A DNA stretch of 64,000 bases from NCBI GenBank assembly GCA_023388635.1, contig JAEWFW010000012.1:21420-85419 (forward strand), in the 5' to 3' direction. Source of the DNA: Bacillota bacterium (GTDB lineage Bacteria; Bacillota; Bacilli; Desulfuribacillales; Desulfuribacillaceae). The position numbers and the translations under genes were made by a program. Below are positions 50,850-60,585 of this stretch, piece after piece (position 1 is the first letter of the stretch; each line of letters begins with the position of its first letter). The notes beneath the pieces were generated by a model. It ran no database searches. It was not told the origin of the DNA and saw only the letters and a program-made list of their open reading frames with translations.

Positions 50850-51574
50850 ACTTGAACACCCCCAAAATTCAGGAATGCTTGTTCTAATGTCGCTGCCTGA
50901 GCACTTTCCATTAGCGCTTGCGGACTGCCGACAGCGATCAGTTTACCTTCCCGAATCATTCCGAGGCGCTGACACCGGTATGCTTCATCCATGACGTGGG
51001 TCGTAACGACAATCGTAGTTCCTTGACTGCTTAAACGGTCTAATTCCTGCCAAATTGCATGGCGAAGCAGCGGATCAATACCGACCGTCGGTTCATCGAG
51101 AATTAAGACCTTCGGTGAATGCAGCAATGCGACCGCCAATGACAAGCGGCGTTTCATGCCCCCTGAATAAGCCTGGACCTGCTTGTGTATATCTGCCGTC
51201 AAATTGACGAGTTCCATGACCTCTTTGATTCTTTTCTTACGCTCATTTCCCTTTAACCCAAATAATGCTGCGAAGAACTCGAGATTTTCTTTTGCCGTTA
51301 ATTCCGTATACAGTGCATCGGATTGCGCCATATAGCCGATATTTTTCATCATATCGAGCTTCGGCATCCGCTCGCCTAACAAATAAATTTCACCGTCATC
51401 GGCAATCTCTATACCTGCTATCATTTTGACAAGTGTCGTTTTACCCGCACCTGACGGCCCCAGTAAGCCGAATATTTCCGCCCGGGAAACCTCCATAGAT
51501 ACTTTGTCAAGTACCGTTCGTTTGTTAAAACTTTTAGATACACTGTCAACTTTTATTGCGGAAGATGTTTGCAT
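50846..51574 (-). CDS. ABC transporter ATP-binding protein, drug-export class
   Basis: Protein of 242 residues: Walker A GPSGAGKTT (about 40-48), signature YSGGMKRRL, Walker B VLILDEPTVGID, switch His in TTHVMDEA. DrrA/CcmA type. Start ATG at 51574 has GGGGAGGG; the longer frame runs through the operator region. First gene of the operon with permease and TetR. Confidence 0.9.
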   Translation of the reverse strand: MQTSSAIKVDSVSKSFNKRTVLDKVSMEVSRAEIFGLLGPSGAGKTTLVKMIAGIEIADDGEIYLLGERMPKLDMMKNIGYMAQSDALYTELTAKENLEFFAALFGLKGNERKKRIKEVMELVNLTADIHKQVQAYSGGMKRRLSLAVALLHSPKVLILDEPTVGIDPLLRHAIWQELDRLSSQGTTIVVTTHVMDEAYRCQRLGMIREGKLIAVGSPQALMESAQAATLEQAFLNFGGVQV

Positions 51575-51596
51575 ACTTGCCCTCCCCATTACATAT

Positions 51597-51663
51597 AGTG
51601 AGTATTCACTCACTATGATAATACATCGAAATACGCCTTTTGTAAAGTGAGTACTCACTCATT
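51597..51663 (-). promoter_or_regulatory. Promoter flanked by two TetR-type operators
   Basis: AGTGAGT-ATTC-ACTCACT (51597-51614, perfect) and AGTGAGT-ACTC-ACTCATT (51646-51663, one arm base off) flank TTTACA (51641-51646) and TATTAT (51618-51623), spaced 17 bp. The distal site overlaps -35 and the proximal one covers the start point, so binding would block the operon including tetR. Confidence 0.85.
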
Positions 51664-51703
51664 TTGTCCATATATTATTTCACACTTTTTACGCCTTTAT
51701 ATC

Positions 51704-52945
51704 TCATTTCAGGCGGTTAACTCCATCCATCTCCCACTTGGGAATATTCAGTATATCAGCGGCAAGCGGACATATATCGACGATACACCCTCCTGACAAC
51801 TCTTCACCTTGGGAAATATTTTCACCGACAGCCAGATAAAAGGGTAAATCTCCAGCTCGCTGCAAGGCGTATCCATGCTGCCCCAGATGTCGCTTGCCAA
51901 AGCTATATCCTGCTACTGCTTCAAAGCCTGCCAGAAAATGCTCTCCCATGCCGCTGATGCGCATTTCCTCAGCAGATAATTGCCTAGAAACGTACGGCTG
52001 CTTTAAAAAACCGGCAATCAATGTATCAGCATCCGTTTTATCGGCAGTGTCTCGTTGAGCTTTCTCAGCTTGATGATCTCCCGTCGCTGGATGTCCTTTG
52101 ATATGTAGGAAGGTCGTGCCGCCTGCATTGTGAAACCATCCGTCCTGTGCAAAACCGCGCTCGCTTAAAAAATCGTTTGGTTCTATTGCCGTATGCACAG
52201 CGCGGCACCCGTGATCACTTAATATTATTAACGCTACTGGTTCCTCTGTGTTCGATTCAAGTACACGCAAAAGCTTGCCGAGGCGCTGATCTAGGCGTTC
52301 TATTGCATGGATCGCTTGTTCACTTTCCGGACCGTAATCGTGTTTGTGAGAATCAGCATCGATCAAATGCAGCATCAGTAAATCCGGACGATGGCGCTGC
52401 CAAACATCACATGCAATCGCCGTTGAAAAATCATCGAGCTCCGGTTCATTCATCCCTTTAAAATGACTGTGCAGGCGCCAAAAGCATGACAAAATAAAGC
52501 TCGGACTGCCTAGCGACAGTATCTTCCAAACCCGTTTAAACAAAGGCATGCTCCCGGCAATTTCCGGAAAATTATAACGAATCTTCGCCCCGCCCGTCAC
52601 CGGATATAAAATAGAACATACATTGCCTCCCTGCTCTCTAACCCTGTCATATAACGTGGGAGCCTTAATATCGCTCGCGTGATAGCGCCATGCCTCGCAC
52701 TTCTCACCGGGTGTGCAATGCAAATTTTCGACAATGCGATGTTTACCAGGATGTACGCCTGTTATGATCGACGTATGGGCGGGATATGTATTCGACACGA
52801 CCACCGAACTGACATTGCGTACAAGGGTTCCACGCTTACGCAAAGATCCGAAGTTCGGCATATTGCAAAGCAATGATAAATTATCACTTGATACCGCATC
52901 GAATGAAATCATTACTAATTTTTGTTTATTTACTTTCGCAGACAT
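51704..52945 (-). CDS. Alkaline phosphatase superfamily phosphodiesterase (NPP-like)
   Basis: Protein of 413 residues of the type I phosphodiesterase / nucleotide pyrophosphatase fold: N-terminal LVMISFDAV metal site, the NTYPAHTSIITGVHPGKH segment with the Thr nucleophile, DADSHKHDYGPES, and IILSDHGCRAVH. No signal peptide. It may hydrolyse phosphodiester or nucleotide bonds; substrate unknown. Start ATG at 52945 (second of a pair) follows GGAGGGGT. Confidence 0.85.
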   Translation of the reverse strand: MSAKVNKQKLVMISFDAVSSDNLSLLCNMPNFGSLRKRGTLVRNVSSVVVSNTYPAHTSIITGVHPGKHRIVENLHCTPGEKCEAWRYHASDIKAPTLYDRVREQGGNVCSILYPVTGGAKIRYNFPEIAGSMPLFKRVWKILSLGSPSFILSCFWRLHSHFKGMNEPELDDFSTAIACDVWQRHRPDLLMLHLIDADSHKHDYGPESEQAIHAIERLDQRLGKLLRVLESNTEEPVALIILSDHGCRAVHTAIEPNDFLSERGFAQDGWFHNAGGTTFLHIKGHPATGDHQAEKAQRDTADKTDADTLIAGFLKQPYVSRQLSAEEMRISGMGEHFLAGFEAVAGYSFGKRHLGQHGYALQRAGDLPFYLAVGENISQGEELSGGCIVDICPLAADILNIPKWEMDGVNRLK

Positions 52946-53000
52946 CATACCCCTCCATTTTGCCAGTTTATAACTACATTGTATCGTATGCTACAAAAAA

Positions 53001-53026
53001 CAAGAGTTGATTTTTCAACTCTTGTT
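53001..53026 (-). terminator. Terminator of the Eis-like gene
   Basis: Perfect 11-bp stem (53001-53011 with 53016-53026) and TTTT loop, followed on the minus strand by TTTTTTGTAGC. Confidence 0.88.
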
Positions 53027-53058
53027 GCTTCTCATACAGGTTTTCCTACAAAAACTCA

Positions 53059-54246
53059 TTAAAAATAATCAGAAAAGTATGCCGTTTGTTGTTCTAAGAC
53101 GTCTTCCAGCATATCGACCGTTTGCTCACTGCAAGAGAACCGCCCGATTTTAATCAGATAATCAGGACTCTTGTAGCCGAGTAACATCGTCGTCATCGTC
53201 TGAATGTCAATCGTCGATTCACTTGAACTGCCTCCACGCACAACAGTCCCTTTGCCACTAGAATCAATATGTAAAGTGAACACACCTTGATTCCATGTCA
53301 ATAGAGGATCGACTAAAGTAAATGTCCACTGGCATTCCCTGAGTGGCGGTTTAAAAGGGTATTGCGCGATAAACTGCTCAAAATCGACGATCCGTGCCAT
53401 ATAGTACGGAGCGATCGTCTCCTTAATATCCGCATCTTCCAGTAAAAATGCCAAGGGCTCATCTGTGTAAATATTGCCGACAACTTTCTCAATCATCGAG
53501 AAATGCGCGCTGATAAAATTCCACAGACCGCGCCGTGCCTGCTCATTAATATAGACCATATCTTTAATATGAAATACTTCATCTGCGATCCAATACAGCA
53601 CGTATCCTTCCGGCTGACTATTTTCATTATAGTAGACCGCCGCCGTCAAATCGTCGGAGTCCCAGCGGAAATACTCATCCCACGCCAGATCATTGCGTAT
53701 TAACGCTCCATGACTCTGAAACGCGAACCGTTCATAAACGTCACGGATTACTTTGCTGTCAATTGTCACCCGCTCGATTTCACCAGGCAACTGCGCCAAT
53801 TTAGGCAATTGATAATCTTTTACTTCGAATGTAATCTTATCCGATATGATTTCCCAGCCCTTACGCCGGTAATACGGGATAGAATATGGGAAAAGATAAG
53901 AAATCGACTGTTTTTTCTCCCGCATATTCGTCAACGCCTGACGCAACAATTTATCCATCAGTCCCTGATTGGAATATTCGGGGAATGTCCCGACACCGGT
54001 AATTCCCCCCATATCGTATGTCTTGTTGAAAATCCGCACTTGAAATGGGTAGACAGCCACTTGCGAGACGAGCTTTTCACCATCAAACCAGCCTAAAACA
54101 TCAGCCTGCTGCAATACGGGAGACTTCGCAAGAATGATGTCCCGCTCTTCCCAACCGATCTTGTGCAGCTCATTATCTGTCACTTGAAATACGTAGCGCA
54201 ACAGTTGATTGTATTGTTCCAAATGTTCAACGCCGACCTTCTTCAT
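53059..54246 (-). CDS. Eis-like GNAT N-acetyltransferase
   Basis: Protein of 395 residues: tandem GNAT-like halves plus a C-terminal sterol-carrier-like region, the Eis layout. The acetyl-CoA binding core includes GGITGVGTFPEYSNQGLMDKLL (about 80-101). Family members acetylate amines, e.g. aminoglycosides. Start is probably ATG at 54246 with AAAAGG upstream; ATG at 54270 is a longer alternative. Confidence 0.82.
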   Translation of the reverse strand: MKKVGVEHLEQYNQLLRYVFQVTDNELHKIGWEERDIILAKSPVLQQADVLGWFDGEKLVSQVAVYPFQVRIFNKTYDMGGITGVGTFPEYSNQGLMDKLLRQALTNMREKKQSISYLFPYSIPYYRRKGWEIISDKITFEVKDYQLPKLAQLPGEIERVTIDSKVIRDVYERFAFQSHGALIRNDLAWDEYFRWDSDDLTAAVYYNENSQPEGYVLYWIADEVFHIKDMVYINEQARRGLWNFISAHFSMIEKVVGNIYTDEPLAFLLEDADIKETIAPYYMARIVDFEQFIAQYPFKPPLRECQWTFTLVDPLLTWNQGVFTLHIDSSGKGTVVRGGSSSESTIDIQTMTTMLLGYKSPDYLIKIGRFSCSEQTVDMLEDVLEQQTAYFSDYF

Positions 54247-54417
54247 TTTCAACCTTTTCGCACGACTCATAAATACCCAATTTTACCCACTTTCGCTTCT
54301 TTCATTATTTGGCAAATCGCGATCAATTTTTTGTTTAGCATACCATATTATCCCTGATTTTATCAATAGAGCTGCACTATCGGTGAAGCTGAATGAAATC
54401 TTCGATCGTTAAACCCA

Positions 54418-54786
54418 TCAATGTCCTTTGCTTTGACCTTTTTCCTCACAAAAACTCATATCGTCACACACGCTGTCTTTGCATAAAGGAACTTTTAGGA
54501 AATACGCTGTCCGCCCTATGACCAAACCTGCCATCGGTGCCGTCAGAAATACAAAAGGAATTGCCAATAAAACCTTGCCTGCAAATACTTGATGGTCAAT
54601 CGCGAAATACAAAAACACTCCGATGGCAATGCTCATAACGCCAAAGGTGGAACTTTTGCCTGCGGCATGGATACGTGAATATACGTCAGGCAAACGATGT
54701 ATACCAATCGCCGCAACTACGCTGAAAATTCCGCCCACAAGTACAAATGCACTAACAATCCATTCAATCAGCGTCAAGTATCTCAC
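54418..54786 (-). CDS. mrpG: Mrp Na+/H+ antiporter subunit G
   Basis: Protein of 122 residues with three membrane segments (VSAFVLVGGIFSVVAAIGIH, SIAIGVFLYF, VLLAIPFVFLTAPMAG) and IHRLPDVYSRIHAAGKSSTFG, the MnhG/MrpG signature. Last of a seven-gene operon; its start overlaps mrpF by 23 nt. All seven subunits are needed for the complex. Confidence 0.93.
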   Translation of the reverse strand: MRYLTLIEWIVSAFVLVGGIFSVVAAIGIHRLPDVYSRIHAAGKSSTFGVMSIAIGVFLYFAIDHQVFAGKVLLAIPFVFLTAPMAGLVIGRTAYFLKVPLCKDSVCDDMSFCEEKGQSKGH

Positions 54787-55039
54787 CCCTCTCGATAAAT
54801 TTCGATAACGATATAGAACCGATAAATCCTACAATACTGATAATCAAAAAGGCATCTGCATAAGCCAATGTATTTTTTAACATCATAATTATACCGATAA
54901 ATCCTACGAGCAAAATACCGAACATATCCAAGGCGACAATCCGGTCAGACATCGTAGGTCCGATGACAGCACGCCAAAAACATAAAAACAAGCCGATGGA
55001 AAGCATTCCCAATACCGTCATTAAAATTGTTTCAAACAC
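54764..55039 (-). CDS. mrpF: Mrp Na+/H+ antiporter subunit F
   Basis: Protein of 91 residues with three membrane segments and the MrpF signature (GPTMSDRIVALDMFGILLVG). Start is GTG at 55039 with GGAGG 10 nt upstream, overlapping the mrpE end by 19 nt. The next gene, mrpG, also overlaps. Confidence 0.93.
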   Translation of the reverse strand: MFETILMTVLGMLSIGLFLCFWRAVIGPTMSDRIVALDMFGILLVGFIGIIMMLKNTLAYADAFLIISIVGFIGSISLSKFIERGEILDAD

Positions 55040-55512
55040 GGTCTCGTCACCTCCATAATCGCTTTCTCCATATGTCGAATCTGCTCAATCATGCTTTCAC
55101 GGTCAGGTACGTCCAGCGCGTGAACATAAATGGAGTGACTGTCAGGAGACAAATTAATCGACAACGTTCCCGGTGTCAGTGTTATCATCACAGCCAGTAA
55201 AACGACCTCTCCGGGATGTTTAAGTTCTGTGCAGACTTCTACAATTCCCGGATTAATAGAAATTTTCGGCTGCAGTACCGTCTTAAATACCGCAATATTT
55301 GCCATGACCAATTCCTTGAAAAACAGAGCGATCAATTTTATTACAGCGTATACCCTGCGAGTGTACAATTCATATCCGCCAAACAAGTGGAAAACCCACA
55401 GTACCACCAGCCCCATACCATAGCCAAACAAAAAACTTCCTATAGTACTGCTGTTTTGTAACAACATCCAAACCATAGCCAATAGCAGATTATACAAAAT
55501 TTGACGTGCCAA
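55021..55512 (-). CDS. mrpE: Mrp Na+/H+ antiporter subunit E
   Basis: Protein of 163 residues: two N-terminal membrane segments then a soluble domain ending VTRPCLKQF, with TPGTLSINLSPDSHSIYVHALD typical of MrpE. Start is TTG at 55512 with GGGAGGG. Only 2 nt after mrpD. Confidence 0.92.
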   Translation of the reverse strand: MARQILYNLLLAMVWMLLQNSSTIGSFLFGYGMGLVVLWVFHLFGGYELYTRRVYAVIKLIALFFKELVMANIAVFKTVLQPKISINPGIVEVCTELKHPGEVVLLAVMITLTPGTLSINLSPDSHSIYVHALDVPDRESMIEQIRHMEKAIMEVTRPCLKQF

Positions 55513-55514
55513 AA

Positions 55515-56999
55515 TTATTCCCTCCCTAGGACAGCTTGAATATACGTATCGGGAGCCATCAACTCATCAGCAATATGGGAAGCGTACTCAAACATCGGCT
55601 GAGCAGCAAATCCTAAAACAATCGTCAACAACACCAAAACCGCAATCGGTGCCAACATACCGTTTACATTAATGTTGGCTTGCTCTTCACTATGCTTCTG
55701 TTCGCCCCAAAATACATACATAACAATTTTGAACATCGAAAACAATGTCAGCAATCCGACTACCAAAGCTACCGCCGCAATGATATAACGACCGCCAGTA
55801 ATACTATCCAAAATCAGCGGAAATTTACTAAAAAAACCACTCAGCGGTGGAATCCCTGCCAACGAAAACGCACTAATCATAAACATCCAAGTTAGTAACG
55901 GGTGAGTCTTTAACACTCCGCCCATTTTTCGCAAATCGGTTGTTCCCGTAATCGCTTGCGTCGTACCGGAAAACAGAAACAATGCTGTTTTTACGATAAT
56001 ATGATGGGCAATATAGTATACGGCTCCTGCCAATGCCATTTTCGTGTAGAGTCCCAATCCCATCACCATGTACCCCACCTGACTGATAATGTGGTACGAT
56101 AAAATTCTTTTAAAATCAAATTGCGATACAGCGCCCAAAACGCCGAAAAACATCGTAAATCCGGCAAGAATCAGCAGCAAATTATGGGTAAAATCTATAT
56201 CCTGAACAAAAATCAGCGTAAAAGTACGGATGATTGCGTATATGCCTACCTTCGTCAAAAGTCCGCCAAATAAAGCCGCTACAGCGGTTGGTGGTCCATA
56301 ATACGAATTAGGAAGCCAGAAATATAATGGAAACAGTGCCCCTTTAATAGAAAAGACAATCAAGAATAAAATTGCCGTAACTTGCAATGCTCCCTGCTGC
56401 CCGAGCTCTGCCGCCCGCACAGCCAAATGTGCCATATTGACAGTCCCCGTTATTGAATAAATATACGCAACGGCAACGAGGAATAAGATCGAGGATAACG
56501 CATTAATCATCACATATTTAAACGACTCACGCAGTTGATACTTCGTTCCGCCGAAAACGATCAGAATATACGATGATAAAAGCATCACTTCAAAAAACAC
56601 AAACAAGTTGAAAATATCTCCCGTCAAAAAAGCCCCGTTAATTCCTGTCAATAGAAAGAAATAGAACGAATAGAAAAAATGCTTTCCCCGCTCCGGCGAT
56701 AATGTTTTAAAGGCAAAAAACAGACAGACGGCACCGATAAGACTTGACAACATCACCATAAATACCGCGAAAGAATCGGCAACAAAAACAATACCAAAAG
56801 GAGCAGGCCAAGCACCCACTTCCATAACTATAATTCCATGCTCATGCACCGCTCTTGCTAAACCAATCGATATAACCAATAACGACAGTGCTGTAATCGC
56901 ACTGATGACGCGCTGAATTTGCTGATGCTTAGCAAAGAAGATTAGCAATGCACCGATTCCCAACGGAATAGCAATAGGTAGAATTAGCAAATTATTCAT
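55515..56999 (-). CDS. mrpD: Mrp Na+/H+ antiporter subunit D
   Basis: Protein of 494 residues with about 14 membrane segments, homologous to complex I antiporter-like subunits (NuoN type): FFEVMLLSSYILIVFGGTK, the key lysine in FSIKGALFPLYFWLPNSYYG, and FDFKRILSYHIISQVGYMVMG. Ion translocation path subunit. Start overlaps mrpC by 8 nt. Confidence 0.95.
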   Translation of the reverse strand: MNNLLILPIAIPLGIGALLIFFAKHQQIQRVISAITALSLLVISIGLARAVHEHGIIVMEVGAWPAPFGIVFVADSFAVFMVMLSSLIGAVCLFFAFKTLSPERGKHFFYSFYFFLLTGINGAFLTGDIFNLFVFFEVMLLSSYILIVFGGTKYQLRESFKYVMINALSSILFLVAVAYIYSITGTVNMAHLAVRAAELGQQGALQVTAILFLIVFSIKGALFPLYFWLPNSYYGPPTAVAALFGGLLTKVGIYAIIRTFTLIFVQDIDFTHNLLLILAGFTMFFGVLGAVSQFDFKRILSYHIISQVGYMVMGLGLYTKMALAGAVYYIAHHIIVKTALFLFSGTTQAITGTTDLRKMGGVLKTHPLLTWMFMISAFSLAGIPPLSGFFSKFPLILDSITGGRYIIAAVALVVGLLTLFSMFKIVMYVFWGEQKHSEEQANINVNGMLAPIAVLVLLTIVLGFAAQPMFEYASHIADELMAPDTYIQAVLGRE

Positions 57000-57330
57000 T
57001 GGGCTCTCCTTTCAACTGCTCCAAATCATCTGTTTGATGTTCTTTATACGTTCGATAAGCTAACACAAGCAAAAAAGCCGTGATACCGAAACTGATGACA
57101 ATCGCTGTCAAAATCAATGCCTGCGGTACCGGGTCCGTTAAACTCTCTTGCCCCTGATTTAATAACGGTGGTCCGCCGCGATTGAGCCCTGCCATTGTCA
57201 GCAGCAACAAATGACTTCCATGGGAAAGCAATGCCAAACTCATCACAACCCTCAGCAAACTGCGCGATAATAACAAATATGTCCCGACCGTAAACATGAC
57301 TCCGATAACGATAAACATAAGGATTTCCAT
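56992..57330 (-). CDS. mrpC: Mrp Na+/H+ antiporter subunit C
   Basis: Protein of 112 residues with three membrane segments, NuoK-like (LLSRSLLRVVMSLALLSHGS, DPVPQALILTAIVISFGITA). Its start overlaps the mrpB stop by one base (TAATG). Confidence 0.95.
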   Translation of the reverse strand: MEILMFIVIGVMFTVGTYLLLSRSLLRVVMSLALLSHGSHLLLLTMAGLNRGGPPLLNQGQESLTDPVPQALILTAIVISFGITAFLLVLAYRTYKEHQTDDLEQLKGEPNE

Positions 57331-57764
57331 TATTTTTCATCCTCCGCAATTGCCAGTGTAATCGTGACAGCCATCCCAACGACGACTAGATATACTCCCA
57401 AATCAAAGAACATCGCCGTCGTCAATTCCACCTCACCAAAAACAGGCAATAGAATATGCTCGAAAAAATGCGTCATAAACGGAAACCCGAATATCATACC
57501 GCTAAAACCTGTAAACAGTGCCACCAACAACCCTATAGCGATTAAATTCGTAAATTGAAACGGAACTGCCTCGCGCAGCTTTTTTCTATCAAAGTTTAAA
57601 AACAAGACGAGAATCGCACTCGCCGCCATTAAGCCGCCGATAAATCCACCGCCCGGATTGTTATGCCCTGTGAAAAACAAATAAAAGGAAAACAATAATA
57701 TAAACAGAGAAACAATCTTCGTCAAAACATGCAAAATCAGATCGTTTGTATGTCTGCTATTCAT
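57330..57764 (-). CDS. mrpB: Mrp Na+/H+ antiporter subunit B
   Basis: Protein of 144 residues with four membrane segments and the MnhB signature GHNNPGGGFIGGLMAASAIL. Start overlaps the mrpA stop as ATGA and has GGGGGAG upstream. Confidence 0.95.
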   Translation of the reverse strand: MNSRHTNDLILHVLTKIVSLFILLFSFYLFFTGHNNPGGGFIGGLMAASAILVLFLNFDRKKLREAVPFQFTNLIAIGLLVALFTGFSGMIFGFPFMTHFFEHILLPVFGEVELTTAMFFDLGVYLVVVGMAVTITLAIAEDEK

Positions 57765-60259
57765 ACGTCTTCTCCCCCTTTAAAACGCAACTTAATCATC
57801 GCCACCACAGCTAGCGCGACAATCCCCAGTACGAGTATTTCCAGCATCGTATCCATACCTCTGAAGTCGACTAAAATTACATTGACTACGTTATATCCGC
57901 CGCCAAGTGTTTTGGCGTTTTCTGTGAAATATTCGGCAATTCTGGAGAAGCCTGCCGCATTCCCCAGCCCATACGCACTGATGGCAACTGCCGGTACCAA
58001 TACCCCTACGGCTATCGAAATCAAGAGATTCTTTTTATTCAGACGTAACGTCGCCATATTCTTTGAAAATTCCGGCAGATGATAAAAAGCAACCATGAAC
58101 AATATAACCGTAACCGTTTCAACAAGTAATTGAGTCAACGCCAAATCCGGCGCGCTAAGCAGCACGTAGAATAACGACACCAAAAATCCAATCACACCCA
58201 TAATGATGACAAACGTAATTCTGTTGTTAATCCGTAAAATATACACCGTTGCAGCAATGACAATTCCCGCCAATATCCACATATAGTAAGGAACGTCTGC
58301 CGTCTCTATATTAGAGATATGAAATGCCCCGGTTCTCCATCCGGTATACGTTAAAATCGCCACCGTAAAAATCAAGATGATTGATAAATAATCGCGCAAT
58401 CGCCCGTTCATTTGCAGGTTCGTTATTTTTGCTGAACCTTCTACTAAATGATCGAGATTAAAATCGTATAGTCGATTGATAGGATCACGTTCATTATTAT
58501 AAATTTTAAAGTTCTCCCAGCGTTTTTTGGCAAATAATAACCCGACTCCAATACCAATGACACCTAAAGTCATCAGTAATTCCCAATTAAATCCGTGAAA
58601 CAGTGACAGATGAATCGCAAAATTACTGTTAGCCACGGCATCCGGTACTATGGCTGACACCGCCGGCACGAGTATACTGTCTTTCAATAGATTTGGAAAT
58701 AATCCAAACAGCAGCACCAGACAAGCCAAAATTGACGGGCTAATCAGCAAACCAAAGGGGGCTTCTTTCATATGCCCAACAAGGCCCTTTTGTTTGATCT
58801 CCTTCGTCCGTTCGCCCATGTTGTTTACAGGCTCGTTTATCTCCTTCGCCCGTTCGCTCGCATTCTTTAATGACCCATCGGCTTTCTTCATAAAGGCTTC
58901 TTTAAACATAATGGCGCAATACAGGAACGTAAATATACTGGCAATCCATATCAAACTGACTAATAGTCCACTCCATGAACTTGCAGAAAATTCCGATAGC
59001 GAGCCTAATTGTAGGAAACTACTAAAAAACATTTCCTTGCTGATAAAACCGTTAAACGGAGGTAACCCCGCCATTGACGCCAACCCGACAAACGAGATCG
59101 TCGCTGTTATTGGCATCCAAGTCAAGAGTCCACCCAATTTACGAATATCCCTAGTGCCTGTTTCGTGATCAATAATTCCGACCGTCATGAACAGACTTCC
59201 CTTAAAAGTTGCATGGTTAATCAGATGAAATACAGCCGTTATAATTGCTAAACTATAATAAACCGCCATATCATCGCTGCCATAATAAACCGCAGCAGAG
59301 CCAATTCCCAGCAGACTCATAATCAATCCCAACTGACTGATCGTAGAAAACGCCAAAATCGCTTTCATATCCTTTTGGCGAACTGCCGAAATCGAACCCC
59401 ATAGCAGAGTCATAATTCCCGTCAATCCGATAATCCAAAACCAAAAGCTGCTCCCGCCAAATACCGGAGTTAAGCGAGCCACGAGATAAATACCTGCTTT
59501 GACCATTGTAGCTGAATGCAGATATGCACTTACGGGTGTTGGTGCCTCCATCGCATCCGGCAACCATATATGGAACGGGAATTGCGCGGACTTCGTAAAC
59601 GCTCCCAGCAAAATCAATATCATGGCAGGCAGAAATAATCCGCTTCCCATAATATCACTTCGATTTGCTATCAGTTCGCGAACACTAAAGGTATCTCCGA
59701 TGCCGAACAAAATGCAGAAACCAGCCAACATCGCGAAACCGCCAAACACAGTGATCAAAAGAGATTTCTGTGCACCGAGAATTGATTGTTTGCGCTGATA
59801 CCAATAACCAATTAATAACATCGAAGACAGGCTCGTAAGCTCCCAGAATATATACATAACAATTAAATTATCTGATTGTACAACACCCAGCATTGCTCCC
59901 ATAAACATTAACAGATACGTGTAAAATTGAAACAAGTTTTCCTTTTCCTTTGATAAATACGCAGCCGAATAGAGCACTACCAGAGCACCGATTCCTGTTA
60001 TCAACAATGAAAATAGCAAACTCAAGCCATCAAGATACACCGTAAAATTAATACCTAAAGCAGATACCCATGGTAATGTTTTTTCGATACTATTTCCTGC
60101 TGAAATAATCGGCAATAAACTCGCATAATAACCAAACAATACCGCCGGCAGCACACAAACAATATATCCAATATGAAATTTGCACTGAATCTTATGTGAG
60201 CATGCTACAATAATGGCAAAAATAAATGGTGCTAAAATCATCCAGTGTAATAAAGACAT
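57761..60259 (-). CDS. mrpA: Mrp Na+/H+ antiporter subunit A
   Basis: Protein of 832 residues: NuoL-like antiporter core with about 16 membrane segments (FWELTSLSSMLLIGYW, TKSAQFPFHIWLPDAMEAPT, AFSTISQLGLIMSLLG) and a C-terminal MrpB-like portion (LTQLLVETVTVILFMVAFYH). Between core and tail is an inserted basic linker with a 14-residue repeat unit (ERAKEINEPVNNMG, then ERTKEIKQKGLVG). Start ATG at 60259 has GGAGAGGAG. First gene of the operon. Confidence 0.95.
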   Translation of the reverse strand: MSLLHWMILAPFIFAIIVACSHKIQCKFHIGYIVCVLPAVLFGYYASLLPIISAGNSIEKTLPWVSALGINFTVYLDGLSLLFSLLITGIGALVVLYSAAYLSKEKENLFQFYTYLLMFMGAMLGVVQSDNLIVMYIFWELTSLSSMLLIGYWYQRKQSILGAQKSLLITVFGGFAMLAGFCILFGIGDTFSVRELIANRSDIMGSGLFLPAMILILLGAFTKSAQFPFHIWLPDAMEAPTPVSAYLHSATMVKAGIYLVARLTPVFGGSSFWFWIIGLTGIMTLLWGSISAVRQKDMKAILAFSTISQLGLIMSLLGIGSAAVYYGSDDMAVYYSLAIITAVFHLINHATFKGSLFMTVGIIDHETGTRDIRKLGGLLTWMPITATISFVGLASMAGLPPFNGFISKEMFFSSFLQLGSLSEFSASSWSGLLVSLIWIASIFTFLYCAIMFKEAFMKKADGSLKNASERAKEINEPVNNMGERTKEIKQKGLVGHMKEAPFGLLISPSILACLVLLFGLFPNLLKDSILVPAVSAIVPDAVANSNFAIHLSLFHGFNWELLMTLGVIGIGVGLLFAKKRWENFKIYNNERDPINRLYDFNLDHLVEGSAKITNLQMNGRLRDYLSIILIFTVAILTYTGWRTGAFHISNIETADVPYYMWILAGIVIAATVYILRINNRITFVIIMGVIGFLVSLFYVLLSAPDLALTQLLVETVTVILFMVAFYHLPEFSKNMATLRLNKKNLLISIAVGVLVPAVAISAYGLGNAAGFSRIAEYFTENAKTLGGGYNVVNVILVDFRGMDTMLEILVLGIVALAVVAMIKLRFKGGEDV
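58797..58863. repeat. 42-nt-period in-frame repeat in mrpA
   Basis: Near-identical 22-24 nt blocks at 58797-58820 and 58839-58863 repeat in frame, encoding the ER(A/T)KEI units of the cytoplasmic linker. Confidence 0.75.
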
Positions 60260-60585
60260 ATATATCTCCTCTCCTGTAAAAGGAAAAATCCTCTCACTAT
60301 GAGCAGGATAAGCCCCCAGTGACAAGTTTTTCCAATCGATACATACTGTAACTGTAAAATAACAAACCGCCAGAACTTATTCTATTATAGCATAGTACTA
60401 ACATTATATAAAAAGAAAATCACAACCGTTTTCCTAAACTATGATTGCTTAACTAAATTCCCTATTAAAATATATTCATATCGTGCTAAAAAAAATCTGT
60501 CAAAAAAGGGATTCGTGTATCCCTTTTTGACAGACTCCACCATAAATATTAAGTTAAACTATGACATATTGACCCTATACTTCCA
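60260..60585. promoter_or_regulatory. Intergenic region with mrp promoter and the diguanylate cyclase terminator
   Basis: A 326-nt gap. mrpA promoter: TATAAT (60384-60389) with TTTATA (60407-60412) 17 bp upstream, minus strand, giving a leader of about 118 nt. A second TATAAT-like sequence lies about 17 bp upstream. No ORF. Confidence 0.55.
60496..60534 (-). terminator. Strong terminator of the second diguanylate cyclase
   Basis: Arms 60496-60512 and 60519-60534 form a 16-bp stem with one extra A, and a six-base loop. The minus strand then reads eight T. Confidence 0.92.

Noticed and set aside
54377..54418. 13-codon ORF (MGLTIEDFIQLHR) starting at the mrpG stop
   Set aside because: It overlaps the mrpG stop and is too short to distinguish from chance; no conserved pattern or membrane segment, and no terminator or partner suggests a gene.
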